Shown here: piece after piece, positions 7,822-16,086 of the stretch
Position numbering within the stretch: position 1 is the stretch's first letter
How the letters are laid out: each line of letters opens with the position of its first letter
Source: Prevotella sp.
GTDB taxonomy: Bacteria > Bacteroidota > Bacteroidia > Bacteroidales > Bacteroidaceae
Direction of reading: 5' to 3'
Length of the DNA stretch: 48,115 nt
Assembly (NCBI GenBank): GCA_016285075.1
Contig: JAEEQB010000036.1
Coordinates: forward strand, 1-48,115
The notes under the pieces: model-generated
Databases searched by the model: none
What the model was told of the DNA's origin: nothing
What the model saw: only the letters and a program-made list of their open reading frames with translations
Program-made: the position numbers and the translations under genes

Positions 7822-9369
7822 TCATTTCTTGTCTTGGACCGAGTCCGCACCCTTTGTCTCTATACGCTGGTCGCTCAATATCTCGCGTCCTGCATGGTAG
7901 GCATCGAAGGTTACGGGTGTACGGGTGAAGTCGGGTACGTTAAACGAATAAAGCGAGGACCCGTAATAATGAAGAGGATCTTGCTGAGGCAGCAGTAAGG
8001 GCTTCGACCAATGTCCTTTGTCGTCGACCGATGCCAAGTAAAGGCGGCTGTACAGACCGTCGTCGCGGCGTGAGGTGAACACTATCCAGTGTGAGTTCAG
8101 ATTCCAGTTGTGATAGCTGTCTGCGCGGGGACTGTTCAGTGCTTCCAGCTCACGAGCCTCTCCAGTGGTGAGGTCGAGCAGCCATTGCTGGCTTTCCTCA
8201 TGCCAGATGGAGAAATAGCCATAGTCCAGTAGCGTGAACAGAATATATTTCCCATCGTAACTGGGGCGTGGCCACGTCAGGCTTTTCCCCATCTGGGTGG
8301 CATGGAACAGCGTGTCCACCGTTTGGCCGAAACGGCCTGTCTCAGGATCAAAGGCTATGCGGCAAAGATCGTATTTCTCATCTTTATAGTGCATGGGGTA
8401 GGACTGCTGTCGGCAAGTCATGTAATAAAGCCATCGGCCGTCAGGTGAAAAGGTGGGTGTGTTCTCGCTCCAGTCCTTGGTCTGCAGCAGCGAGTCTGTC
8501 AGTATTTCATGCGTCTCAGGTTGGTAGACGAATACGTCACTCGACAGGTCGAACACCTCAATGCGGTTGTTGGCTGACGGGTATTGGCGGTTATGTGCTG
8601 TCTGCAGAGAGTCGGGGGCTGGGATGCCTACATGAAACCCTTGCCGTGTCTGATTGGTAGAGAAGGCGCAGTAGCGGCCTGTGGGATGCCAGTAGGGATA
8701 GACCATGGAACCACCTAGCAGGTCGCTCTTGGCCTTGAGCCACTCTCGTTGCCCGTTCCTTTGGAACATGGTGGCACCGTGATCGCCACGTACATGGAAC
8801 ACGAATCCACGCTCAGGATCGGTCTGGCAGGATGTATGGCAGTTGATGCACATGCCTGGCGCCTGGGTGTTCTCAAGGATAGGCTCTTCGTCGAAAGTGG
8901 CGAGACAGCGCTGGTAGAGTCCCATTTGGCTGTATACCTCATATCCCGGGGCGATACGCCGGTAGGTCAGTCCCCATTCTTCTAGAGGATAGTTGCTTAC
9001 ATGGACAGTGAAGTCGCGGTATTGTGTCCATCGGCCGTTCTTCTCCATGCAGACGGTGATAGTGAGCGTTCCTCCTTTGTTCTGTGATGTCAGTGTGTGC
9101 CAGTCGTCGATGTCGAAGTCGGCAAAGTCACCATTGGCGTGCAACTCCCCACCTTGGCTGCCTTTTACTGTTACGTCTATGCAGCAGACATCGGCCTGGG
9201 GGGTGCCAAAATTCAGAGGTGCCAATTCGGCAGGGATGGTCACCCCGATATAGTCGGGATAGATTTCTGGCAACTCATCGGCCTTCGTGACATCAGTTGG
9301 CACGTGGCTGCATGCCATAAGGAAAAGTGAAAGGGTGAAAAGATGAAGATGTGAAATGAGACTGCGCAT
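7822..9369 (-). CDS. TolB/PD40-like lipoprotein with one CxxCH haem motif (copy a)
   Basis: This lipoprotein of about 515 residues has a lipobox at LFLMAC and starts its mature part with PEIYPDYIGVTIPA. It has an N-terminal beta-sandwich, one cytochrome-c type site (CINCH) near residue 178, and a C-terminal beta-propeller with WD40-like repeats (YWHPTGRYCAFSTN, FSPDGRWLYYMT, RPSYDGKYILFT). A single covalent haem and a periplasmic or surface location are inferred. The frame can be extended to a TTG at 9375, but the ATG at 9369 is better. The signal peptide is encoded by an octad repeat (9325-9356). It is the last gene of a five-gene operon and paralogous to 11780-13261. Confidence 0.8.
   Translation of the reverse strand: MRSLISHLHLFTLSLFLMACSHVPTDVTKADELPEIYPDYIGVTIPAELAPLNFGTPQADVCCIDVTVKGSQGGELHANGDFADFDIDDWHTLTSQNKGGTLTITVCMEKNGRWTQYRDFTVHVSNYPLEEWGLTYRRIAPGYEVYSQMGLYQRCLATFDEEPILENTQAPGMCINCHTSCQTDPERGFVFHVRGDHGATMFQRNGQREWLKAKSDLLGGSMVYPYWHPTGRYCAFSTNQTRQGFHVGIPAPDSLQTAHNRQYPSANNRIEVFDLSSDVFVYQPETHEILTDSLLQTKDWSENTPTFSPDGRWLYYMTCRQQSYPMHYKDEKYDLCRIAFDPETGRFGQTVDTLFHATQMGKSLTWPRPSYDGKYILFTLLDYGYFSIWHEESQQWLLDLTTGEARELEALNSPRADSYHNWNLNSHWIVFTSRRDDGLYSRLYLASVDDKGHWSKPLLLPQQDPLHYYGSSLYSFNVPDFTRTPVTFDAYHAGREILSDQRIETKGADSVQDKK
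9325..9356. repeat. Octad array encoding the signal-peptide core
   Basis: Four contiguous 8-nt units read on the minus (coding) strand as TTTCACAT, CTTCATCT, TTTCACCC and TTTCACTT. Translated, they give the hydrophobic stretch SHLHLFTLSLF of the lipoprotein signal. On the other strand each unit contains GTGA or ATGA, the form seen in intergenic octads such as 38441-38488. Confidence 0.75.
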
Positions 9370-9373
9370 GATC

Positions 9374-9430
9374 AACTATGAACTATGAACTGTGAACTAT
9401 GAACTATGAACTTTGAACTTGTGAACTACT
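9374..9430. repeat. Heptad spacer array (AACTATG type)
   Basis: Eight units of AACTATG and close variants (AACTGTG, AACTTTG; one unit is 8 nt) fill the gap between the operon's last two genes. The stop codon of the upstream gene (minus-strand TAG, 9426-9428) lies inside the last unit. On the coding strand the array reads GTTCATA, which gives a TAG in every frame. Confidence 0.85.
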
Positions 9431-11159
9431 GGGTCAGATAGTACCATAATGTATGGCTGAAACGCTCCAGGCGGGGTGAGGACTTGCCCTCGTTGTTATA
9501 GATGGAACCAAACTCAGAGAAGTCGTGCTCAACCATAGGACTGACCATTCCCTTGGGTAGTGGTTGATGCTTCATCATGAAAGCAAAGGCCACTCCCTCC
9601 TGACAGACGCGGGGATTGAACGGGATGCGAGGTTGTACTACCTGCATGTATTGCATGAAGGTGTTCATGTCCTTCTGCAATAGAGGGAACATGAGCAGGT
9701 ACTGCATGGCCATCTGGTTCTGTGGGTTGTGCAGGAACAAACGTCCGCAGATCTTGTCCAGTTCGCGTTCACTGAAGAGCAGATCGTTTGGCATGCTATT
9801 GCGACGCAGACGTCCATAGAGGGGGTGAGAATTGATCTTTTCCTCCTGTCCTAAAAGAGCTTCCGTGCGTTGCGCCCACTTCCGATAGAAGATGGTTTTT
9901 CTGAGCAGGTGTAGGTATTTACGAGCCACCTCGTACTGGCCATTCACAAGATTGGTCTCAGCCAGCCGTTTTATCACACGTCCGCTCTTGTTGTAGTTGG
10001 GCAGCGCCTCCATAGCCTCAAAAGCAAACCGCTGGGCAGTGTTGATAAGTCCTAACTGGAAGTAAGCCTCACCAGTAAGTTGTTGGGTGGAGAAGTTACG
10101 TTCAAAGGGTGGCAGCAGACCGTCGGATCCATGTTGGAAGAACTGAAAGCCCCGTTCGCATAACTGGTTGGTCATGGCCAAAGCCAGGTTAGTAGCACAG
10201 ACACTCATAGGAAGGTCGGGTTGTTTCTGCTCTGACTTCCGGATGATGGCATTCCAGTTGCCAGTGCGTACCAGGTAGTCGTATTCCATCAGGTCGTAGG
10301 TGCGCTCTTCATAGCTAATAGGCACCAATGCGGCAATAGCTGCCGGCACTGCGAACCCCGCTATCAGTGCCACTTGCTGCCGTCCTTTGTTTTGCAGCAG
10401 GGGTTCAAGCAGCCCAGGCAGGTGGAAAAGCAATACCACAATGAAAGGGATGGCAATCATGATGGTGGGCAGGGGTTGCACATAGCGATAGTAGTTCAGC
10501 CCCATCCATAGTCGCTCGATGGGGAAAGGTAGCCATTGGGCAGACAGCAGGATGCATAGTACAACCATCATTGTGGCCGTGGCGGTGATTCCCACCTTTA
10601 TCCACTTTCCTGCTGTATGACGGGTGTTGAGGCAAAGAGCTGTCACCAAGGCCATAGGACCAGTGAGCCAATAGAGCAAGGGTAGGGACAGAATGGCCAC
10701 TGCCCACCAGCAGTAGATGTTAGGTGTTCTTATCCTGTTTAGCAGCAAGGTGGCAGCCATTACCATCAAAAGAGCTACCCCATAGGTCAGCATAACGTTC
10801 TCGCCTCCCATGACATACCACAGCAACAGGGGCGGTACGAGGCTCAGCCCCATGAGGTATCTCTCCTTGCGGAGAAAACCGAACGAGAGCCGATGCAGAA
10901 CCATATAGAGCACGGCAAGGATCAGTGCCCCCACTACAATAATATTATAGAACTGAATGAGCAGTTCAGACAAATAACGGGCTGCGCCGCCAGGTTCTGC
11001 CAGACGGTTGTACAGGTAGTCGTCCGTCCAGAGAAACAACTGCAACTGCTCTTGGTATGCCAGTGCAGCAGGATAGCATAGCCACCAGAACAGTAGGATT
11101 GCCAGGCCCAGGGCCAATGTCAGTACCCACGAACCATGTTTACTCAGGAACTTGCTCAT
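9426..11159 (-). CDS. DUF6057-family polytopic membrane protein (copy a)
   Basis: About 577 residues. The N-terminal half has roughly nine to ten hydrophobic segments, the first being WVLTLALGLAILLFWWLCYP. The C-terminal half is soluble, helical and TPR-like (LGLINTAQRFAFEAMEALP, KYLHLLRKTIFYRKWA). This is the DUF6057 layout; its function is not established. I moved the start from 11174 to the ATG at 11159, which shortens the overlap with the DUF4369 gene to 20 nt. The paralogue is 13258-14817, sharing YQEQLQLFLWT-type and TIFYRKWAQR-type segments. Confidence 0.75.
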   Translation of the reverse strand: MSKFLSKHGSWVLTLALGLAILLFWWLCYPAALAYQEQLQLFLWTDDYLYNRLAEPGGAARYLSELLIQFYNIIVVGALILAVLYMVLHRLSFGFLRKERYLMGLSLVPPLLLWYVMGGENVMLTYGVALLMVMAATLLLNRIRTPNIYCWWAVAILSLPLLYWLTGPMALVTALCLNTRHTAGKWIKVGITATATMMVVLCILLSAQWLPFPIERLWMGLNYYRYVQPLPTIMIAIPFIVVLLFHLPGLLEPLLQNKGRQQVALIAGFAVPAAIAALVPISYEERTYDLMEYDYLVRTGNWNAIIRKSEQKQPDLPMSVCATNLALAMTNQLCERGFQFFQHGSDGLLPPFERNFSTQQLTGEAYFQLGLINTAQRFAFEAMEALPNYNKSGRVIKRLAETNLVNGQYEVARKYLHLLRKTIFYRKWAQRTEALLGQEEKINSHPLYGRLRRNSMPNDLLFSERELDKICGRLFLHNPQNQMAMQYLLMFPLLQKDMNTFMQYMQVVQPRIPFNPRVCQEGVAFAFMMKHQPLPKGMVSPMVEHDFSEFGSIYNNEGKSSPRLERFSHTLWYYLTQ

Positions 11160-11763
11160 GCGTATCGGCATCAATTGTGACTGTGCTTCCGTCAGGCATC
11201 ACCTTCTTGTATGTGTGTGGGAAAAGCCTGCTCAAGAAATCCTTCAGCAGACCCTCGTTCAGGTTCTTTGCCATTTTACGTGTGTACAACTTATAGACAA
11301 TATGGATGCTGTCGGCCTCACGGGTTCTGCCTTGCTGGCGCAGTAAGGCAAGTTTTGCATTGTGTTCCTCTGTCACACTCTTCCATATCTCCAGACTGTC
11401 GTTCTGGGGTGTACCCGTAGCATGGCTTATGCTGTCAATGCTTACCTTCACATCGCCGGGTTCCGTCACCACGAGTAACGGCTGCAGTCCCAGACGATAG
11501 TGATAGTCCATCAGAATCTGAGCCATCATCACTGTATCGGTTTCAAATTCAAACGTTCCGTCCTTCACTTCGACGGAGTCTACATAGGCTGATGTCTTGG
11601 GACCGGTCAGTGGCACCAGGAAAATGCGCTTGTCGTTGTACTGTTCTGAAATGGTTCCGTGGATATGGCACGGACCTGTTGCTGTCTGCTGCTTATTCTG
11701 TCGGCAGCTGATGATCGTCACGGCTGTCAGCGCCATGATGCCTGCAAGAAGAATCTTCCTCAT
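11140..11763 (-). CDS. DUF4369-type lipoprotein
   Basis: The 207-residue protein has a lipoprotein signal (MRKILLAGIMALTAVTIISC). The domain that follows (CHIHGTISEQYNDKRIFLVP, VEVKDGTFEFETDTV) is the DUF4369 beta-domain found at the N-terminus of many Bacteroidetes periplasmic thioredoxin-like proteins. The usual thioredoxin part with CxxC is absent and is replaced by a charged helical tail. It lies between the two copies of the DUF6057/CxxCH gene pair in one operon, so a shared envelope role is likely. Its substrate is unknown. Confidence 0.75.
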   Translation of the reverse strand: MRKILLAGIMALTAVTIISCRQNKQQTATGPCHIHGTISEQYNDKRIFLVPLTGPKTSAYVDSVEVKDGTFEFETDTVMMAQILMDYHYRLGLQPLLVVTEPGDVKVSIDSISHATGTPQNDSLEIWKSVTEEHNAKLALLRQQGRTREADSIHIVYKLYTRKMAKNLNEGLLKDFLSRLFPHTYKKVMPDGSTVTIDADTHEQVPE

Positions 11764-11779
11764 CGTTTTGTATGTTTTT

Positions 11780-13261
11780 TTATTTATTATTTCTCACCTT
11801 TACCCCTATTCTCTCTTCTCTGAACACTTGCCGATGAGCTTCATGTGCATCAAACTCCACTTTCTGTCTGGTGAAGTCTGGTACATTGTAGGAGTCCATC
11901 ATCTCTGCATAGAACTTCCTTGGGTTGCGTTGTGGCAAGAGGAAGGGCTTCGTGATTTGTCCCTGGTCGTCGATTGATGCCAGGAACAGTTGGGCATACA
12001 TGCCGTCTTCCCTTTTTGAGGAGAATACAAACCAGTGACTGTCTGTCGACCAGTTATGATAGCTCTCTGTCTGTGGACTGTTCACCTTGTCCATCAACCG
12101 TGTCTCTCCTGTCCTCAGGTCCATCAGACAGAGGTCGGCATCAGTTTGGGCTACAGGGAAATTGCTACGGCTCGATTGGCAATACATTATCCAGCGTCCG
12201 TCATAGCTGGGACGTGCCAAGGTATAGCTGAGGTTGGTGGCCGGTCCGTTGAGCAGTGTGTCTGCATTCTCGCCAAATGTTCCGTCGGCAGCATGAAAGT
12301 CTGTCTTGCAGAGGGAGCATTTTACCTGTTCGTACTCAGCAGGTACTCTGCATTTCTTCGATGTGCTGTAATAGATTGTCTTGCCATCGGGCGAGAAGGC
12401 AGGGAATATTTCCAAATCGGGCGTCTGAAGCTGAGGTGCTAAGAGAAGCTCGTTGGTCTGTGTATCGAGTACCATGATGTCGCTGAACGAATGGTAAACT
12501 TCAATACGCTGTCCCGTGCCTGTGAAGAATGCCTGATGGACGGCATTGGTGGAATAGGCACAATAGCGTCCGTCAGGATGCCAGTAGGCATAACTACCGG
12601 CAGCCTTTGTAGAGTCGGTCTTCGTATTGTACCATTGCTGCTGCCCATCACGCTGTATCAGTGTTCCGCCACCTTCTCCGCGTATCTGCGCGGTGAACAG
12701 AGAGGCATCGCAGCGGTTGGCTGTGTGGCAGTTCATACAACGGCCTGGCACTGCCGTTTCCGTCAGTATGGCGTATTCCTCGAAGCTATGGATGTCACGT
12801 TGGTAGATGCCGATGTCGCCGCCTACCTCATATCCCGGCTTGATACGTCGATAGGTAAGCCCCCAGTCATCCAAGGGGTAGTGACTGACATAGATGGGGA
12901 AGTCCTTATACTGATGCCATTGCCCGTCCTGTCCCAGCGCAGAGACGCTGAAAATGAGCTGTCCGCCCTTGTTCTGGCGGGTCAGTGCACGCCAGTCGCT
13001 GATGTCGAAATCAGCCCATTGCCCCTCAGCTGTCAGCTCACCGCCGTTGGAACCTTTTACACTGACGTATAGCTGCCTTACACCTTCGTCGGCCATGCAG
13101 AAGCAGAGTGGTGCTATGTCGGCAGGAATGGTCACACCGATGTAGTCGGGATATATTTCTGGTTGTTTGTCCACCTTCACAGGGTGGTCTGGCTTTGTGG
13201 TGCAGGAAAAGAAACACCACAGGAAAAATAGGAACAATGCCGAACTTGATTGTTTTCTCAT
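11780..13261 (-). CDS. TolB/PD40-like lipoprotein with one CxxCH haem motif (copy b)
   Basis: This 493-residue paralogue of 7822-9369 keeps the same mature start (PEIYPDYIGVTIPA), one CxxCH motif (CMNCHT) and propeller repeats (YWHPDGRYCAYSTN, FSPDGKTIYYST, RPSYDGRWIMYCQ). The lipoprotein signal ends at FFSC. Its start codon overlaps the stop of the DUF6057 copy b gene (ATGA), so translation is coupled. The conserved order DUF6057 then CxxCH lipoprotein suggests a membrane partner and an electron-carrying or sensing lipoprotein, but no reaction can be assigned. An additional cysteine cluster (CRVPAEYEQVKCSLC) is specific to this copy. Confidence 0.8.
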   Translation of the reverse strand: MRKQSSSALFLFFLWCFFSCTTKPDHPVKVDKQPEIYPDYIGVTIPADIAPLCFCMADEGVRQLYVSVKGSNGGELTAEGQWADFDISDWRALTRQNKGGQLIFSVSALGQDGQWHQYKDFPIYVSHYPLDDWGLTYRRIKPGYEVGGDIGIYQRDIHSFEEYAILTETAVPGRCMNCHTANRCDASLFTAQIRGEGGGTLIQRDGQQQWYNTKTDSTKAAGSYAYWHPDGRYCAYSTNAVHQAFFTGTGQRIEVYHSFSDIMVLDTQTNELLLAPQLQTPDLEIFPAFSPDGKTIYYSTSKKCRVPAEYEQVKCSLCKTDFHAADGTFGENADTLLNGPATNLSYTLARPSYDGRWIMYCQSSRSNFPVAQTDADLCLMDLRTGETRLMDKVNSPQTESYHNWSTDSHWFVFSSKREDGMYAQLFLASIDDQGQITKPFLLPQRNPRKFYAEMMDSYNVPDFTRQKVEFDAHEAHRQVFREERIGVKVRNNK

Positions 13262-14817
13262 CTGTTCCTCCTTTCTGCACTGATGCGTTTGACATAGTTA
13301 GCGTAGGGAGAGTCAGGCACATTGCCTTGCCGTTGGATACATAATGCCACATCCTGATAACCCAAAGGCATGCGTTGGTAGCCTCCATACTGCTGTACCA
13401 TTGGCAGATACTGGGCAAAAGCCTGCACGTCGCCTTTCAGAAGCAGCTGCCCAATGAAGTAGTCCAATGCCATCTTGTTGTCTTTATTTCCCATAAACAG
13501 CAAGCCCAGCATTTTGTCCATCTCGGCATAGCTGAACAGGAAGTCTTGCTGATAGCGTAGTGCCTTGACTTTGGCATCGGCTGTAGCCTGCTGGGCCCAA
13601 TGCCTGTAGAAAAGAGTGTTCCTGAGCAGACTGAGCTGTTTCTCTGCTGTCTTGAGGTGACCGTTTACCAGCATACACTCGGCTATTCGTTTGGTACAGC
13701 GGCCACTTTTCCTTCCGTTCAGGATGGACTCCTGGGTGTCGAAAGCATAACGCTGGGCAGCGTTTACCATTCCCAGACGCCAGAATACCTCCATCGAAGG
13801 CAGCATCGAGGTGAGGTCGCGGATTCTTGGCATTATAAGTGCATCTTCGCCACTCTGGTAAAAGTCAAACATACGATCGGCCAACATACGTTTCTCTGCT
13901 AAGGCAAGGTTTACGCAGACACTACTAAAAGATGTCTTGACCTGATATTCCTTGGCCCGTTCTATGATGGCATCCCATTGCTCGTTTCTCACCTGATAGT
14001 CTTGCCATATCAATTCATACATTTCGCGGTCATAGCCTTTGCTGATACCTGTCCATAAAAGAGCGATACATGCTGCATAGTGCACGATACCAACTCCAAG
14101 TCGGATCATTTTTGATGGATTCTCCCGGAGCCAGGCTTCCGTTCCCATTGTCACGACAGTCACCAATGGAATCATCCACATCAGAGTGGGACACTGCAAT
14201 GGTATGCGATAGAATAATTCTGGTAACAGTACCATCTCCAAGGGCCATTGCGGCAACAACCACTGGTAAACAGCCAGATGCAACGAAAGTAGCCAAAGGG
14301 GTAGGGCGCAGCCAAGCCAACCGATGCGTATACTGCGCAACAGTACATAGACCCACGCCATCGGTCCTGAGGCCCAATAGATAAAAGGAATCAGGATGAT
14401 GTCGCACATGAAACCCTTTGTCCCGCTGCTCTTGTTGATGCGTGCGGCTCCTGCGGCAACTGTCAATGCCACGGCGTAAGAGAGCAACGCATTAGGATCG
14501 CCCATCAGCCATAGCAGCAGGGTGGGCACGATCAGCCATCGGGTAATGCGTAGCAAAAGCATGAAAAGCAGAGCCAGCAACAGGGCTCCTATCCATTCTA
14601 TATAATAGAACTGGACAATGAATTCGCCTATCCAGTCAGAAACACCGCCAGGCACGCTGATACGCTCAAGCAAGTAGTCACTTGTCCAAAGAAACAGCTG
14701 ATATTGTTCGTGATAGGACAAAGCATGAGGAAAGCCTACGTACCAGAACAGGAATGCGCAGACTCCCAACGCTGCTGTCAACGCAGCACTTATCAACTTT
14801 GCCTTGGGTTTCTTCAT
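13258..14817 (-). CDS. DUF6057-family polytopic membrane protein (copy b)
   Basis: About 519 residues, with an N-terminal multi-pass membrane region and a C-terminal helical repeat domain matching copy a at 9426-11159. The frame is open to 14871, but the consensus promoter at 14826-14857 lies within that extension. Translation must therefore begin at the ATG at 14817 (MKKPKAKLIS), leaving a 5' leader of only a few nucleotides. It is the first gene of the operon running down to 7822. Confidence 0.75.
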   Translation of the reverse strand: MKKPKAKLISAALTAALGVCAFLFWYVGFPHALSYHEQYQLFLWTSDYLLERISVPGGVSDWIGEFIVQFYYIEWIGALLLALLFMLLLRITRWLIVPTLLLWLMGDPNALLSYAVALTVAAGAARINKSSGTKGFMCDIILIPFIYWASGPMAWVYVLLRSIRIGWLGCALPLWLLSLHLAVYQWLLPQWPLEMVLLPELFYRIPLQCPTLMWMIPLVTVVTMGTEAWLRENPSKMIRLGVGIVHYAACIALLWTGISKGYDREMYELIWQDYQVRNEQWDAIIERAKEYQVKTSFSSVCVNLALAEKRMLADRMFDFYQSGEDALIMPRIRDLTSMLPSMEVFWRLGMVNAAQRYAFDTQESILNGRKSGRCTKRIAECMLVNGHLKTAEKQLSLLRNTLFYRHWAQQATADAKVKALRYQQDFLFSYAEMDKMLGLLFMGNKDNKMALDYFIGQLLLKGDVQAFAQYLPMVQQYGGYQRMPLGYQDVALCIQRQGNVPDSPYANYVKRISAERRNR

Positions 14818-14825
14818 AAGCGCGG

Positions 14826-14857
14826 CAAAGGTATCAATATTTTCTGAAACGTCCAAA
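14826..14857 (-). promoter_or_regulatory. Promoter of the DUF6057/CxxCH operon
   Basis: On the minus strand TTTG (complement of 14854-14857), a 20-nt spacer and TACCTTTG (complement of 14826-14833) match the Bacteroidetes sigma-A consensus fully. The predicted transcription start falls at about 14818-14822, almost on the ATG at 14817. The mRNA would be leaderless or nearly so. Confidence 0.8.
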
Positions 14858-14896
14858 GAAAACTTCAACAACTTTTGGTTTGTAGCTCATATATTT

Positions 14897-15157
14897 GTAC
14901 CTCTGACCTAATGGTCGAAGGTACTTTCGCTCGGAAATACTCAAATAAATTTGGTATTTCGCTCACTTATTCGTACCTCTGACCTTATGGTCGAAGGTAC
15001 TTTCCCTCGACAATAAAAACAAAAAAACTGTTTTTTGTTTTGTATTGTGCTCGCTTATTCGTACCTCTGACCTAATGGTCGAAGGTACTTTCGCTCGACA
15101 ATAAAAACAAAAAAACTGTTTTTTGTTTTGTATTGTGCTCGCTTATTCGTACCTTTG
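14897..15157. repeat. Tandem duplicated promoter region (76/88/88-bp units)
   Basis: A near-palindromic 28-nt element (GTACCTCTGACC, TAAT or TTAT, GGTCGAAGGTAC) occurs at 14897, 14973 and 15061. The next position in register (15149) is the working TACCTTTG of yicC. The last two intervals are 88 bp and almost identical, including a hairpin around AACAAAAAAACTG/TTTTTTGTT. Each unit also copies the CTCGCTTATTCGTACCT segment. This fills the gene-free stretch between the divergent genes at 14817 and 15186. Confidence 0.85.
15127..15157 (+). promoter_or_regulatory. Promoter of yicC-gmk-nadD
   Basis: TTTG (15127-15130), 19 nt, TACCTTTG (15150-15157) is a full match to the group's consensus. It is the last unit of the tandem promoter array. 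The upstream copies have TACCTCTG instead, so this one is probably the main active site. It also excludes the longer yicC frame that begins at 15123. Confidence 0.85.
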
Positions 15158-15185
15158 CACCAAAGATAAAAATGAACAAAGAAGT

Positions 15186-16061
15186 ATGATACAATCAATG
15201 ACAGGTTACGGCAAGGCAGTCGTGACTTACAAAAGCAAGAAAATCCATGTAGAAATCAAGTCGCTTAATTCAAAGCAGCTGGACCTGCAGACGCGCATCG
15301 CTCCACTGTACCGTGAAAAGGAAATGGAGATAAGACAGATGGTGGCAGCCGAGCTGCTGCGTGGAAAGGTAGACCTGAGCATGTGGATAGAGCAAGAGGC
15401 AGCTGTGACGGCGACGCCTATCAATGGCGCACTCATTGAAAACTATTATCGCCAGATTCAGGACATTTCTCAGAAAACAGGAATCCCTTTACCCCAAGAC
15501 TGGTTCTACACATTGCTTCGAATGCCTGACGTTACAACGAGCACGGAGCAGGAGGAACTGAGTGACGAGGAGTGGAACGTCGCTTGCAGCACAGTACGTG
15601 CAGCACTGAAGGCCATTGTGGACTTCCGTTGCCAGGAGGGTGCAGCCCTGGAGAAGAAGTTCACTGAGAAAGTTGACAATATTGAACAGCTCTTGGCGCA
15701 GATAGAACCTTACGAGAAAGGACGTGTTGAGAAGATACGCCAGCGCATCACCGACGGGCTGCAACAGATTCCCGGTGTGGAATACGACAAAAACCGTCTG
15801 GAACAGGAGCTGATCTATTACATTGAGAAACTAGACATCAGCGAGGAGAAGCAACGACTCACCAATCATCTGAATTATTTCCGTGAGACCATGCGTGACG
15901 GTCAGGGACAGGGAAAGAAACTGGGGTTCATCGCCCAGGAGATGGGACGTGAAATCAATACTACCGGCTCGAAATCAAATCAGGCTGAGATGCAGAACAT
16001 CGTGGTCAAGATGAAAGACGAACTGGAACAGATAAAGGAACAGGTACTGAATGTGCTCTGA
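15186..16061 (+). CDS. yicC: YicC-family endoribonuclease
   Basis: This 291-residue protein starts with the family signature MIQSMTGYGKA and contains E-I-K-S-L-N-S-K-Q-L-D. It ends with the conserved C-terminal domain GKKLGFIAQEMGREINTTG, SNQAEMQNIVVKMKDELEQ. YicC proteins are metal-dependent endoribonucleases involved in RNA turnover. The ATG at 15186 is chosen because the promoter overlaps the upstream part of the frame. It heads an operon with gmk and nadD. Confidence 0.92.
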   Translation: MIQSMTGYGKAVVTYKSKKIHVEIKSLNSKQLDLQTRIAPLYREKEMEIRQMVAAELLRGKVDLSMWIEQEAAVTATPINGALIENYYRQIQDISQKTGIPLPQDWFYTLLRMPDVTTSTEQEELSDEEWNVACSTVRAALKAIVDFRCQEGAALEKKFTEKVDNIEQLLAQIEPYEKGRVEKIRQRITDGLQQIPGVEYDKNRLEQELIYYIEKLDISEEKQRLTNHLNYFRETMRDGQGQGKKLGFIAQEMGREINTTGSKSNQAEMQNIVVKMKDELEQIKEQVLNVL

Positions 16062-16086
16062 CGATGCACATCTTAATGTATGATTG

